Counted from the stretch's first letter, positions 46,951 through 57,800 are shown. The stretch is 64,000 nt of DNA from Halodesulfovibrio sp. (GCF_025210605.1 NZ_JAOARI010000031.1:113631-177630); one strand, 5' to 3'. Notes: generated from the letters alone by a model not told the origin. Numbers and translations: made by a program.

Positions 46951-47940
46951 ATGACGGCAATGAGTTTTGAAGATGCACTAAAATCATGTGGAAAACCCAA
47001 GCCATCAATTTTACTTGGTAATGGTTTTTCAATCGCTCAGTCAGCTGGAAAGTTTAGTTATTCAAATTTACGTGAAAAATGTCGCTTTGAAAGTAAGCCG
47101 TTAGAAGAGCTCTTTGTTAAGTTGGACACTAACGATTTTGAAGAGGTGCTTAGTCATATACAATCTGCATTATTGGTTGCAGAACATTATGATTTCAAAG
47201 AGATAGGTGAAAAACTGAAGACAGAAGCCAAGGCTCTTCGGGAAGGGCTAATTTCTGCTATCAAAGAAGTTCACCCCACAGATTATACTGCAATTGAAGA
47301 TGGGGAAATAGAAAACTGTTCAGCATTTATTGATTTATTTTCAACTGTTTTTACTTTGAACTATGATTTGCTTTTATATTGGGTCAATCAAGCAAAGAAA
47401 CCGCATCGTGATGGTTTTGGACTGGGCGATGTGGAAAATTTCTGTCGGCCATTTAGCCCTGATGGGCATTGCAGCATTTACAACTTACATGGCGGACTTC
47501 ATCTTTTTAAAAAGTCACAAAAAGAAGTGGAAAAAGCTATTAGTAGTGGGGGAATGAACCTTATCGAAACTATTTCACATGTAGTTAACGAACGGGGACA
47601 GCTTCCAATCTTCGTCTCTGAAGGTTCGTCAGATGTTAAATTTGATACAATAATGACGAATAAGTATTTAAAGCATTGTTACATGAAGTTATGGAATCTT
47701 TCTGGCCCACTTTTTATCTATGGGCACTCAGCAGATAAACGTGATGAGCATATTTATAATGCAATCTTTAATGATAAGTCTGAAGTAGATAAGCTCTTTG
47801 TTTGTGTTCATGAGCCTGATAAGCAATTAGATCAAATTACTGAGATGCTGACTCCCTATATTGAGAGAAATTCTGCACGTTCTAAACAGCCTGTTTCTGT
47901 TGAATATGTTGATTCTGCTACGGTGCCAGTGTGGAAATAA
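46951..47940 (+). CDS. SIR2-like protein of the DUF4917 family
   Basis: A 329-aa protein. SIR2-fold landmarks in order: LLGNGFS (GNGFS 23-27), FTLNYDLLLYW (Asn137), NLHGG (His180) and FIYGHSADKRDEHI. The spacing agrees with the NAD-binding SIR2 core; DUF4917 proteins are SIR2-like. In phage defence such proteins are expected to destroy NAD. AAGAGG lies before ATG. It stands between the 525-aa gene and a convergent NDT/TIR-like gene. Enzymatic activity is inference. Confidence 0.75.
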   Translation: MTAMSFEDALKSCGKPKPSILLGNGFSIAQSAGKFSYSNLREKCRFESKPLEELFVKLDTNDFEEVLSHIQSALLVAEHYDFKEIGEKLKTEAKALREGLISAIKEVHPTDYTAIEDGEIENCSAFIDLFSTVFTLNYDLLLYWVNQAKKPHRDGFGLGDVENFCRPFSPDGHCSIYNLHGGLHLFKKSQKEVEKAISSGGMNLIETISHVVNERGQLPIFVSEGSSDVKFDTIMTNKYLKHCYMKLWNLSGPLFIYGHSADKRDEHIYNAIFNDKSEVDKLFVCVHEPDKQLDQITEMLTPYIERNSARSKQPVSVEYVDSATVPVWK

Positions 47941-47968
47941 AAGAATAAATGACGTAGGGAAAAACGCT

Positions 47969-48859
47969 TTATGTAGCTACTCCCTGATTAGAATCAGGCC
48001 AGAACTGTTGGAAGCGCGTCCAAAGCTGATTGCTTAAATTTCGATAGCCATCATGATGAGGATGATAAATTAGGACACGATGATGCTTTAGATCAAAAGG
48101 GATATCGTCAATAGATCTTGCGATTGGAATAACAACCTTACCTAGTGTATGAGCAATTCCTGTTTCATACATAACATTTGGGTTCTTAGTGGAAAAATCA
48201 GCTACGACTACTCGCGAGCAATAGATTAGTTCAAAAATATCTTGTATTATTGATGAGTTATTCCAAATATTGTCTGCTCTGTAACATTTTAGGTTCATGT
48301 ATTCGGCGACACGTTGAATGGCATTGTATGTGTCTTGAAATTCAGGTGCAAAAGGCATCATTACTGAAATTAAATTAGAATCCAGTGGTTTTTCTGGGAT
48401 ATTAAATACCTGTGGAGCAAATGTTATGACTTGCTCTTGTGGAGCATTTTGCCCTTCCGTAGATACGAAATCAGAGGAATATAGTGTCACGCTGGGGGAT
48501 CCTCTGTAATCAATGAGCTTAAGTCCCTTTTTGGAAAGAAGAATATTTACAGCCTCAATGGCCTTTTCGTGATTTTCAGTTGGAAGAGCCATAAAGTGTT
48601 CTTTGCTAACAAGCTCTTCGACTATGAGCCTGACCTTTTTACTTGGTAGGTCGTCGTGTGGCTCATCTTGACCTTCAATTTCCAGTAATGCGCTGTATAC
48701 CCAGTTTCTTCGAGTCGAGCCATCATGAACATAGTCCAGATCAAGTGTAGTAAAGAATTCTGTCAGAAGTGATGAACTGCGGTAGGGGAAGAATGAATAA
48801 GGCTCATCACCGCATATCATCTTGGCCAATTTCATTAATACGCTTTTCCCAAGTTCCAT
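47969..48859 (-). CDS. Nucleoside 2-deoxyribosyltransferase/TIR-like protein with an N-terminal abi-type domain
   Basis: A 296-aa protein encoded against the surrounding genes. Residues 165-285 have the pattern VMMPFAPEFQDTYNAI, YRADNIWN, ADFSTKNPNVMYETGIAHTLGK, IPFDLKHHRVLIY, as in TIR-like nucleotide-base hydrolases/NDTs that are common in defence loci; the Glu in NVMYETG is the expected catalytic acid. The N-terminal 100 residues (FFTTLDLDYVHDGSTRRNWVYSALLEI) resemble domains attached to abortive-infection proteins. A 99-base divergent gap separates it from the SIR2-SLATT operon. Likely acts on NAD or nucleotides; not proven. Confidence 0.65.
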   Translation of the reverse strand: MELGKSVLMKLAKMICGDEPYSFFPYRSSSLLTEFFTTLDLDYVHDGSTRRNWVYSALLEIEGQDEPHDDLPSKKVRLIVEELVSKEHFMALPTENHEKAIEAVNILLSKKGLKLIDYRGSPSVTLYSSDFVSTEGQNAPQEQVITFAPQVFNIPEKPLDSNLISVMMPFAPEFQDTYNAIQRVAEYMNLKCYRADNIWNNSSIIQDIFELIYCSRVVVADFSTKNPNVMYETGIAHTLGKVVIPIARSIDDIPFDLKHHRVLIYHPHHDGYRNLSNQLWTRFQQFWPDSNQGVAT

Positions 48860-48958
48860 TACTCCACTCCCCCCAGTTTCGTGTGCAATATAAGCTAATT
48901 AAATTTAGTCCCTTGATTTTCCATTATAGATTATAGATGATTAGATCAAGAGGTTAAA

Positions 48959-49972
48959 ATGACAGACAACTTATATACCCTAGAAAAGGAACTCCCAGAC
49001 GTAAAAGTTGAACGTCCCCATGTTGTACTCTTAGGTGCAGGGGCAAGTTACGCTGCGTTTCCAGAAGGGGACCGTAACGGCATTCGACTTCCAGTTATGG
49101 CGAACTTTGTAGATACATTAGGATTAAAAGAAGACTTGGTAAATGCTGGTATCAACGGGCCATTCAACGACTTTGAAGCACTTTATTCTGATATTCATAT
49201 TCAGCAGCCAGACTTCGCTCGAAAGTTAGAAGAAAAAATTTATAATTACTTTTCACAGTTACAACTTCCAGATTCCCCGACAATTTATGATTACTTAATT
49301 CTTTCCCTTAGAGAAAAAGACGTTATCGCGACGTTTAACTGGGATCCGCTACTGCCACAAGCGGCTGTTAGGATTTCCAGCTTGAACTTAGGGATACGCA
49401 TGCCTGAAATCTTATTTTTACATGGCAATGTTGGGATGAAACATTGTCCTAATTGTAAGAGCCAATTTCCTTTAGTTTTACCCTGTTGTCCCGGCTGTAG
49501 GACACACAAAGGGGAGCGATTTAAGCTTCTTTATCCCATTAAGAAGAAAAATTATTCAGCAAGTTCAGCGATTGAACGTCAATGGGGAAGATTAGAAGAG
49601 AAGTTGAAACAAGCACTGTTTGTTTCAATTTTTGGCTACGGAGCTCCCATTTCAGACATCGATGCGATTAATCAATTAAAGCAAGCATGGGGGGAGAAAG
49701 AAGATCGAAATCTTGAACAGTATGAATTGATTGATATTGCGGAAAGAGAAGAGGTCGAAAAGAGGTGGGAGCAGTTTATTCACACTCATCATTCTGAATA
49801 TGTCACTGATTTTTTTGATAGTCGAATCGCAAGGCATCCCCGAAGAAGTTGCGAGAGTATGGTGGCTCAGTTTTTTATGAACCTTTGGCAAGACGAAACT
49901 TCACGGCCACCCATGTTTGCCACAGTAAACGAGCTTGCAGACTGGATGTATGAAAGGATTTCCTATGAATAG
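48959..49972 (+). CDS. SIR2-like protein with zinc ribbon, first gene of the SIR2-SLATT operon
   Basis: A 337-aa protein. LLGAGAS (GAGAS 26-30), ATFNWDPLLP (Asn127), LHGN (His155) and a CPNC...CCPGC zinc ribbon (163-180), then FGYGAPISDIDAI (226-236). All SIR2 NAD-site landmarks are kept. TAAGAGG lies before the first ATG. Its stop overlaps the next ATG (ATGAATAG), so translation of the SLATT gene is coupled. Role in the operon: probable NADase or NAD-sensing partner. Confidence 0.75.
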   Translation: MTDNLYTLEKELPDVKVERPHVVLLGAGASYAAFPEGDRNGIRLPVMANFVDTLGLKEDLVNAGINGPFNDFEALYSDIHIQQPDFARKLEEKIYNYFSQLQLPDSPTIYDYLILSLREKDVIATFNWDPLLPQAAVRISSLNLGIRMPEILFLHGNVGMKHCPNCKSQFPLVLPCCPGCRTHKGERFKLLYPIKKKNYSASSAIERQWGRLEEKLKQALFVSIFGYGAPISDIDAINQLKQAWGEKEDRNLEQYELIDIAEREEVEKRWEQFIHTHHSEYVTDFFDSRIARHPRRSCESMVAQFFMNLWQDETSRPPMFATVNELADWMYERISYE

Positions 49973-50531
49973 CGCATCTAAAAGAAAACTATTGTTGTTT
50001 TGCCATCAGAGCAAGACAGAGATCGTACTCACCAAGAATGATGCCAATAAGTTAGCAATGTCTTGGCTAGAGCGCCTTCATGATGCGCAAATGGGGCACT
50101 ATATTTTATCTGAGAAGCAGCAGGGAATTGGTTCTGGACTTGGTTTCTTTTTGACTGTTTTTACTGTGATAATAACTGCACTTACTTTTTATCAGAATAC
50201 TTCAGATGTGTATAAATGGTTCTTTGCAATACTCTGTTCATTTGCAACTATTTTATCCGCAATACAAAGTTTTTATCGACCAAGTCAGAGGTCAGAGATT
50301 CATCGTTCTCAGGCTTCTCGCTACGGAGCTTTAAAGAGAGATTTGGAGCTACTTTTAGCAAAAAAAGGCATCACTCCCACTGAATTTGTATCGCAATTGA
50401 ATGAAATAAAGAAAGAATGGGATGCTGTGGCTGGCGAATCACCGCTTACAGATTTTGATACGTTGAAGGAAATAAAGAAAAAGAAAAAGCAACTTGCAGA
50501 AGATGACCTTGAACCTGTTAAGTTGATTTAG
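49965..50531 (+). CDS. SLATT-like two-helix membrane protein
   Basis: A 188-aa protein: charged N-terminus with helix AMSWLERLHDAQMGHYILSEKQ, membrane helix 1 at about 55-75, helix 2 at about 83-103, then a long cytoplasmic helical tail (ASRYGALKRDLELLLAKKGI). This two-helix plus SxxHxxQASRYGAL arrangement matches the SLATT family, predicted pore-forming effectors of nucleotide-signalled conflict systems. It overlaps the SIR2 gene by 8 bases and lies 7 bases before the large SIR2 gene. Probably the killing or alarm component at the membrane. Confidence 0.7.
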   Translation: MNSASKRKLLLFCHQSKTEIVLTKNDANKLAMSWLERLHDAQMGHYILSEKQQGIGSGLGFFLTVFTVIITALTFYQNTSDVYKWFFAILCSFATILSAIQSFYRPSQRSEIHRSQASRYGALKRDLELLLAKKGITPTEFVSQLNEIKKEWDAVAGESPLTDFDTLKEIKKKKKQLAEDDLEPVKLI

Positions 50532-50538
50532 GTTGCTC

Positions 50539-53500
50539 ATGCGTTTTATCCCAAATGGCCCTGACATTCCACTTAGCTTATTGAAGGCTCGTGATGAGAA
50601 TCGAGTAATTTTTTTCTGTGGTGCAGGAGTTTCTCAAGCCTGCTCTGGCATATGCAGTTTTGAAGAATTGACTCAAAAAGTATTCGAGAAACTTCATGTG
50701 TCAAAAACTGATGGCATCTATACTTTAATTGAACGTATTAAGACTGTTGAAGAAGAGCACGGTGTTCATGGTTTGTTGTCTACGGATAGGATTTACCGAG
50801 AGCTTGAGCGTGAATTTGATCCGGCAGAAATAAAAAGTGCTTTTGTCGATGCTCTTTCGGACGATTCTTCGTCTAACTTGTCAGCACATGAAACACTTCT
50901 GAAGCTGGCAACAACAGATGATAACCGGGTACAGATTGTTACGACAAATTTTGATCGCTTTTTTAGTAGATGTGACCCCGATGTTCCAGTGTATCATCCT
51001 CCAAATATTGCAGGGCACGTTAATCCCAAAACTTTTCACGGGATATTGCACTTGCATGGCTGTCTTGACGTCGATCATAACTCTATTGAATCGCGAGATC
51101 TTATTTTGACTAGTGTCGACTTTGGCGCGGCATACTTAGCTGATGGCTGGGCAACACAGTTCTATAAGCAGCTCTTCAAAGATTATGTAATAGTTTTTGT
51201 CGGATATTCTGCAGAAGATGCCCCTGTAATGTATTTACTTGAAGCTTTGGGAGCGCAGCAAGGCAACTTCTTAGAGGCATATGCCTTTCATGACTCTTCT
51301 CAAGATGATCATTGGAATGCTAAAGGAATCACGTCGATTTCTTATTCTACAGATGAGGAACATAGAAATCTATGGGAAACACTTAAGAGGTGGGCAGTTA
51401 AAGTTTCTGAGCCTGAGAGATGGGCGAGTGAAACCCTGAAGCTAGCATGTTGTTCTCCTCGCATGCTGGAACCAATTCAGCGAGAACAAGTTGCTCTTTT
51501 TGTAAGTGACCTAGATGGAGCCAAAAAGTTTCTTGATTGTGACCCTTCCCCCTGTCCTGAATGGCTATGCGTTTTTAGTAGTAAGTATCGATTAAGAAAG
51601 ACTGCTAGTTGGGATGAACGTGAAGCCGCTTCATCTCCTTATAGTAGCTATGGATTAGCTTCTGATCCAATTCCTCAAAATAAGAAGTCCAACAGTCAGA
51701 TAAGAAATGGTGAATGGGGGTGGGACGCTTTTGAGCAAAGTTTTGACACTCATCAACGTCAAGCGCTCAATACCTTCTTTCAAGGGCATAACAATTTATC
51801 TTCAAGGGTTTGGGCACTTGCTAGATGGATGGCAAAGAACATTGATCATCCAATAACTGTCTGGTGGGCATCACAGCAACGTTCTGTGCATCCTGCAGTA
51901 CAAGACATAATTTCGGATAGTCTTTATCGATCAGCTTCAGATGTACCGACTAACTTAGCTGAAGCGTGGTTTGATATTCTTGAAGCATGGCAAAATTCTT
52001 CTCGCATTTTGAATCGTGAGTTACATATGGTTGAGGGAGTGATCTCCAAGCATGGTTTGAGCACAGCCCTTCTCAGGGCATGGAAAAAGCTAACTCGTCC
52101 ATTCATCTGTACCAAGACTTCTTTATACCCAGACCTTCCTCCGGGGTTTGATGATCTTCCACTATTGAGAAGAGACTTTTTGCGTTTTGAAATAAAATAT
52201 GAAGATGAATATAGAACGCCTGCGGTTTGTGCCGAATGGCTTCCTGCAATTGTAGGTGCTTCTAAAGAAAACTTGCAAGAGGCAGTTAAACTTGAAGAAC
52301 GTTTTGGTGATTATTTCAATCTTCGAAGGCTACCTCTTGTTGTCTCTAGTGAACGCGATCAACAAGGTAATTTTTTTCAAGGAAATTGTTTGAATGCTCA
52401 GCTTCTATGGTTCATTTCTCTTTTTGAGAAATTTATTGATAGCCATTTAGATTTGGCAAGAAAGGAAGCAAATTCGTGGAGAACGATTAATAATCCTTTG
52501 TTTGATCGGTTATGTATCTGGGCAGCAGCAAAAGGTAATTTTCTCTCTTCATCTGATAGTGTGGCTTTAATCTGTGGTTTATCTAGAGATGCATTTTGGG
52601 AGTACCAGCATGAGGCTGATTTGCTTTCAGCATTAAGAGAACGTTGGAGTGGCTATTCGTCTTCGATGATAAGAAGAATAGAGAATAAATTGCTTTTAGG
52701 GCCGAAGTTGCCTAGCCGCATAGCAAAAAACGAACAGCTAAATTATAAATCAACCACTATCTTAACTAGGTTGAATTATCTAAAAAAACATGGCTGCAAA
52801 TTTACTTTCAATTTTGATGAGAAGAAAGAAGTATTGGTCAGCAATATGACCAACAAAGAGGAAGAAGTACTACCAAGCAGCCATGTTTCTCGAAGTGGCT
52901 TTATAAAAGTTGTGACAAATAAGGATGCTTCAGTATTTGTAAGTAAATCAAAGGAAGAAATTTTAAGAAAAGCTGAAGAAGCTCTTGATAAATATCCAGT
53001 TTATGGAGAGCGCGAAAATCCTTTTGCTGGATTAGTAGAAAACGACCCGGAAAAAGCGCTAGTTGTTTTGTGCTATGGATTAGAGCTTGGTGAGCTTCAC
53101 CCGAGATTGTGGAAAACTTTTTTGGAACAAACGAGAAATGAGCCGCAGCTTATTCTTTTGATAAACACAGCTAAGCATTTAATGGCGGTACCAAAAGAGC
53201 TCCTATCTGAGATTTATTATGATATAGGTCTATGGTTTGAGTATGTTGCAAAGTTGTTCTTTAATGGCTCTTCAAAATTCTTTTTCGAATTTTGTGATTG
53301 GGCAGTCGAACTCCTTGATGATCTTTCAGCGGAGAACGCTTCTGCTGTTGTACGTGGCAGCCTTGAAATAGATTGGGCGACAGAGGCATTGAATTCTCTG
53401 GCAGGCAAGATTGCAAGAGCAGTCGTAGTGACTTTTGATTCTAAAAAGCCTGATCAATTTGGCAATGCTCTTCTGTGTTTTGAGAAACTTTTGAATGCCC

Positions 53501-54297
53501 CTGAAGACCATAAGCGCTTAGCGTTAGTTATGATTAGTCACCAGTTAAGGTATTTGTATCAGGAAGAAGCAGATTGGACAGAGAGGCATCTGCTTCCTAT
53601 CTTAAGTTCAGGCGATCTAGATACAATTGATGCATTTTGGAGTGGTTATCTTTGGGAAGGTGGAATTCCTACTACAGATTTGTTTGTTAAAATTAAAACT
53701 TCACTCCTTGCATTTATAGGGCGCGATAAAGAGCTTCGTAGAAAATACAATGCGGCGATTGCTTACATTCTATTACATAAGTGGGAATGTACTTCTTCGC
53801 AAATTTCAAGTGATGACTTACGTAATGTGTTATTGAAAAACGATGATGGATTAAGAACTAGCATATTATCCCAAATAAGCGCTTGGGTTACCAGCGAAGA
53901 TGACAATACAAGAATTTCTTGGGAATTAGCTTCAGTTCGCTTTTTTGAAGAAGTTTGGCCTAAACAATTGCGTATTCGCACTGCAAATACCACTGGGGCA
54001 TTGTGTCGCATTCTTTTCTCAAGTGCCGAAACTGTTCGCCGGTTTTCACCTTACATTCTACCCTTACTTGGTAAGACAAATGAGCAGTATGATCGCTGGA
54101 CTTATTTCCTTTCAGATAAAGATGAAATTTTTGATCAATATCCTGATGTGATATTAAAAGTTTTGGTTAGAACGCTTCCTGATACAACTGAAGTGTGGCC
54201 GTATGGGTTATACGATGTGCTCCAGAAACTAAAAGATACTGAAGTTGGTGGGGACAGAGAGTTTCAAGAAATAAAGCGAAAGTGGGATAACCGTTAG
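50539..54297 (+). CDS. Large SIR2-DUF4020 protein, Dsr1-like anti-phage sirtuin
   Basis: A 1252-aa protein. The SIR2 domain covers about residues 15-260: FFCGAGVS (GAGVS 28-32), IVTTNFDRFF (Asn137), LHLHG (His173), LILTSVDFGAAYLADGWATQFYKQLFKDY and VFVGYSAEDAPVMYLLEAL. This last pattern is typical of SIR2 proteins with a DUF4020 middle region, the group that holds the defence-associated sirtuin Dsr1. The remaining 1000 residues are helical without a P-loop. I take ATG 50539; TTG 50533 is the track's alternative. Third gene of the operon. Expected to deplete NAD on infection. Confidence 0.78.
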   Translation: MRFIPNGPDIPLSLLKARDENRVIFFCGAGVSQACSGICSFEELTQKVFEKLHVSKTDGIYTLIERIKTVEEEHGVHGLLSTDRIYRELEREFDPAEIKSAFVDALSDDSSSNLSAHETLLKLATTDDNRVQIVTTNFDRFFSRCDPDVPVYHPPNIAGHVNPKTFHGILHLHGCLDVDHNSIESRDLILTSVDFGAAYLADGWATQFYKQLFKDYVIVFVGYSAEDAPVMYLLEALGAQQGNFLEAYAFHDSSQDDHWNAKGITSISYSTDEEHRNLWETLKRWAVKVSEPERWASETLKLACCSPRMLEPIQREQVALFVSDLDGAKKFLDCDPSPCPEWLCVFSSKYRLRKTASWDEREAASSPYSSYGLASDPIPQNKKSNSQIRNGEWGWDAFEQSFDTHQRQALNTFFQGHNNLSSRVWALARWMAKNIDHPITVWWASQQRSVHPAVQDIISDSLYRSASDVPTNLAEAWFDILEAWQNSSRILNRELHMVEGVISKHGLSTALLRAWKKLTRPFICTKTSLYPDLPPGFDDLPLLRRDFLRFEIKYEDEYRTPAVCAEWLPAIVGASKENLQEAVKLEERFGDYFNLRRLPLVVSSERDQQGNFFQGNCLNAQLLWFISLFEKFIDSHLDLARKEANSWRTINNPLFDRLCIWAAAKGNFLSSSDSVALICGLSRDAFWEYQHEADLLSALRERWSGYSSSMIRRIENKLLLGPKLPSRIAKNEQLNYKSTTILTRLNYLKKHGCKFTFNFDEKKEVLVSNMTNKEEEVLPSSHVSRSGFIKVVTNKDASVFVSKSKEEILRKAEEALDKYPVYGERENPFAGLVENDPEKALVVLCYGLELGELHPRLWKTFLEQTRNEPQLILLINTAKHLMAVPKELLSEIYYDIGLWFEYVAKLFFNGSSKFFFEFCDWAVELLDDLSAENASAVVRGSLEIDWATEALNSLAGKIARAVVVTFDSKKPDQFGNALLCFEKLLNAPEDHKRLALVMISHQLRYLYQEEADWTERHLLPILSSGDLDTIDAFWSGYLWEGGIPTTDLFVKIKTSLLAFIGRDKELRRKYNAAIAYILLHKWECTSSQISSDDLRNVLLKNDDGLRTSILSQISAWVTSEDDNTRISWELASVRFFEEVWPKQLRIRTANTTGALCRILFSSAETVRRFSPYILPLLGKTNEQYDRWTYFLSDKDEIFDQYPDVILKVLVRTLPDTTEVWPYGLYDVLQKLKDTEVGGDREFQEIKRKWDNR

Positions 54298-54304
54298 GAG
54301 GCGT

Positions 54305-54757
54305 ATGTTTTCGAACCGAACTGCTGAGGATATGCTTGAAAAGGCTAAAAGAGAACTTGAGAAGTACCAACGTGGACATAGTGATGATGATCTTTTTAAC
54401 TTATTCGTTTCTATTGCTCACATTGAAGATTATTTCCTCCAGCGTCCCTCTCGAAAAACAAAGAAGCTACGGACAAAAATGTGTGAGGAGTACTTTGGGA
54501 GTGACTTGTATAGCTGGATGAAGTTTGTTTCAAATAAGCAAAAGCATGCAAAAATAGAACGTAATGTAACTGCAATTGAAATGGATCAAACATTACGGGA
54601 AAGAGTCGGTTCTGGCTGTGTCGGTGGCGCAATGTTAAATGAACATGTTGTGAATGGCACTCCAGCACACGAAATAAGTTGCTCCCTTGGAGCATACAAA
54701 CTTGATGTTCTTGCAAGGATGTTGATTTCGAAATGGGGTGAACTACTTGCAAGGTAA
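54305..54757 (+). CDS. Unknown 150-aa protein, last gene of the SIR2-SLATT operon
   Basis: ATG 54305 is preceded by TAGGAGG, which overlaps the stop of the large SIR2 gene (7-base gap). The protein is soluble and helical (NLFVSIAHIEDYFLQRPSRKTKKLRTKMCEEYFG) with a KQKHAK stretch. It is reminiscent of small HEPN-like helical proteins but the R-x4-6-H motif is not clear. It may be an immunity or adaptor partner. Confidence 0.65.
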   Translation: MFSNRTAEDMLEKAKRELEKYQRGHSDDDLFNLFVSIAHIEDYFLQRPSRKTKKLRTKMCEEYFGSDLYSWMKFVSNKQKHAKIERNVTAIEMDQTLRERVGSGCVGGAMLNEHVVNGTPAHEISCSLGAYKLDVLARMLISKWGELLAR

Positions 54758-54773
54758 TAGTGTTGGAAAGAAT

Positions 54774-54807
54774 AAAAAAAGCCGCTCGATATCGAGCGGC
54801 TTTTTTT
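54774..54807. terminator. Perfect bidirectional terminator between two SIR2 units
   Basis: Palindrome of AAAAAAA, GCCGCTCGAT/ATCGAGCGGC and TTTTTTT, between convergent operons. Confidence 0.92.
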
Positions 54808-57800
54808 ATTCTTTCCACTGATTTTTAATTTCAGCAAATTCGTCCTCTGAGAAACAAATTTCTTTCCACAAATGAATCGACGGCATTTCTTCAAAGTTCG
54901 GATTCTTTGAAAGAGAGAATGCAAGTGAAGCGGTTGATTGTCGAATGATCAATGCATCTTCAAAATTAATATGGCTTTTCATTAACGCGGTGTAATCACT
55001 AATATTATTAAGTGCATGATCTATTTTATTTATCTGGTCTTGAGTGAATGATATTTTTGCATGTAAATATTCAATCATTGAGAGAGGGAAAGCTATTTTT
55101 TGATCTTTTTGCCATAAGATGACGTTGATCAGTGAATTTAATAAGTTATGCTTTAAGGTGTTAGGCACTTTTTTACTTAACAAACATCGCTTGATAGCTC
55201 TGACTGCGTCATTGAAGATTCCTCGATCATTGGAAGATAAGTTTATTTCAATCTTTGAAGTGAGTTGACTTTCGTTATAACTACTATCGCTGATCACAGT
55301 AAGCAGTTCTAAGGATGTGATGTTGTGCAACTCCATGTCGTTTATCAATTCATGATAAGTCTTGTTAACAGTTAAGTGAGGGGCATTGCAGATTAATCTA
55401 GCTAGTGCTTGAATTAGTTGTTGAAATAAAATCTTACAACGCTTTGCATCTATGTTGGAAAGTAATATATCGTTGGTATTCAACCTGTTTTTATTCGATT
55501 TCCACAGGTTAAGGGCAGATGCGATAATAGAATTGAAGTTGTCTTGCGACCACTTAATGTTCTCAGAACTGTTTAGTAATTCTAATACGGCGCGTTCAGC
55601 TTCGGATTTTTGGAATTCAGCAAGAATGTATTTTTTTAGTTTCGGCTCTAGATCACAAGGGCACATACTCGTCAGAGAAGAATGATAAAGACCAGAATGC
55701 ACAGGCCATTCTTCCTCATCATGTTGAGCGAATAAGTTGTTTCTGAACTGTGTTAGCTGTGCAGGCGTTAATAAATCTTGTTCATAAAATATGAAAAGTT
55801 TTAAGCAAGCAGTTTTTCTAGTTGATTCTACAGTTGAGGTGAGGTCGCTAAGTAAAAGTTTTATTGTCTCGTTTTTGTGAGATATTATTTCTCTTGGCAC
55901 TGTCATCTTATTGATTCTTTCGAAATAGTAAACGACTGGGTCTACAAGTTCAGAAGATAATAGTGGATGTGTTGTATCTAAATTAGGAAACAGAATAAGT
56001 GTATTGAAATGATCTATAAGTTCTTTATCAGAACATGATGTAATTAGTCTCTTGGTAAGTTTTCCAAGATTACTAAATGCAACTTGGATTTTGAAATCTG
56101 CTCTAAAAATTTCATCCAATATTGCAATAATTTTTGCCCTGTCGCTAGGATTAGACTTTACGCATAAGTGGGAAAGAATCTCAGGAATAACATTCGCCAG
56201 ACGTCTAAAGTAGGTATCCTCAAGCGCGGAGTCTGCATTAGAAAGTTGTTTAAAAATTTCTTTCAAATGGCAAGTCGTCTGTTGAATTGCTAAAGATATA
56301 AACGAGGTATTATAGGTTAGAAGTGTTTTTCTATCCCAGACAGAATCAACTGCTTTATCCTCAGCAAGTCTGATTAGAGTAATCAATGTCCAATAAGGTG
56401 AAGAGGTGCTTATCACTTTTAATGAATTAACCATCGTGTCCTTGTAAAGACTAGTTCCATAGATTCTTGCTGTCCCTACCGTTTTTTCGATCATTTTTAC
56501 AAAGTTAAAGCCAGAAATTAATTTTTCATCATAGTTTTTGTAATGTGTTTGAGTGGAGTATGTTCCAATGTCGAAAGTCGGCTTAGGAACGCCATTATGT
56601 TGAAAGTTTTTTTCTGACTGTGTTTGTAATTTTAATAGATCGAATTCTAGCCAAGGATCACATGAAAATTGCTTAAGTTCATTCTGTCTTATAAGTTCTC
56701 TTTTGTTTTCAAGAGTGTTTTTGTGTGACTTCCACTGATCGACTAATGAGTTCCATTCGATATTAGCCGAAGAAAGTTCATGATCTTTGTCGCTAAATAA
56801 TTTTTCCCACGCTTCTTCGGGTGGTAGCTCATCCTTAGGAGCGAAGTGAAAGAGAGGCTCAGAATCTGGCTCAGTTAATTTTTCATTGTCCCATTTCATA
56901 AATGTGAAGTTTTTAAATTGGGCTAGTTCTTTTTGGGGGACGGTATATTTAGTCGTAGTGTACCTAAGACCGCTTTCCACATATCGAGTATGTAAAATTA
57001 ACCAGCTTTCAAGGGATAGTAGTGAAATGTTAATTGATGATTGTAAGTTAAGAGATGATCTAACTTTCTTAAGTGTGTTCTCAAGTATTGCCAATGCAAT
57101 CTCAGGCTCTCCAATTTCAGCATGAAGACTAGCTCGTTTAGCTTCAAATGCTGGTAAGGAAGGGCTTTCATCCCATTGATCTAATTTTTTTTTAGCGTCA
57201 GAAAAGTCAAGATTAAAAAGCGAGGTTAAGATTTCCTCATAGCTGAATTCTTCTTGTTGTTCTAATGTTAACATTTCAAAATTTTGAGAAATTTTTTCTT
57301 TGATTTTTTCAAGTTTATCGTGAGCCCCCTCTTCTCTGTAGTATCTAAGTAATGATAATTGAAGATTGAAATAATATTTTTTTAAATCAGTTATGCATTG
57401 TTTGGGTGCGCTTTTTTCAAATTCATTATTTAGTATTTGTGCCAAAGATGTTTGTTCCAAAACATATTCAATGAATTTAGCATGATCATCAAAGATTGGG
57501 AGTAGAGATTGTTCAATTCGCCAAGTATATTCATGACAAAAAAGAAAAATTTTAATCGGTTCAATTTCTGTAAATTTATGATGATGGAATGAGTAAGCCC
57601 ACTCAAATGTGCTACGAAGGCATTCTTTACGTTGAGATTCAGGTATAATAACCCAGCCGGGATATTCTTTTCTATCCTGCTCCCAACGAGCAGATGCAAC
57701 TTCTATTTGTTGTTTTATGTCTTGATCTCCCCGAAATGGCTGAACTAAGGAAAATGGCCAATCGAGTGGTGGATTGTTAAGAGCTCGTTTTGATAGAAAG

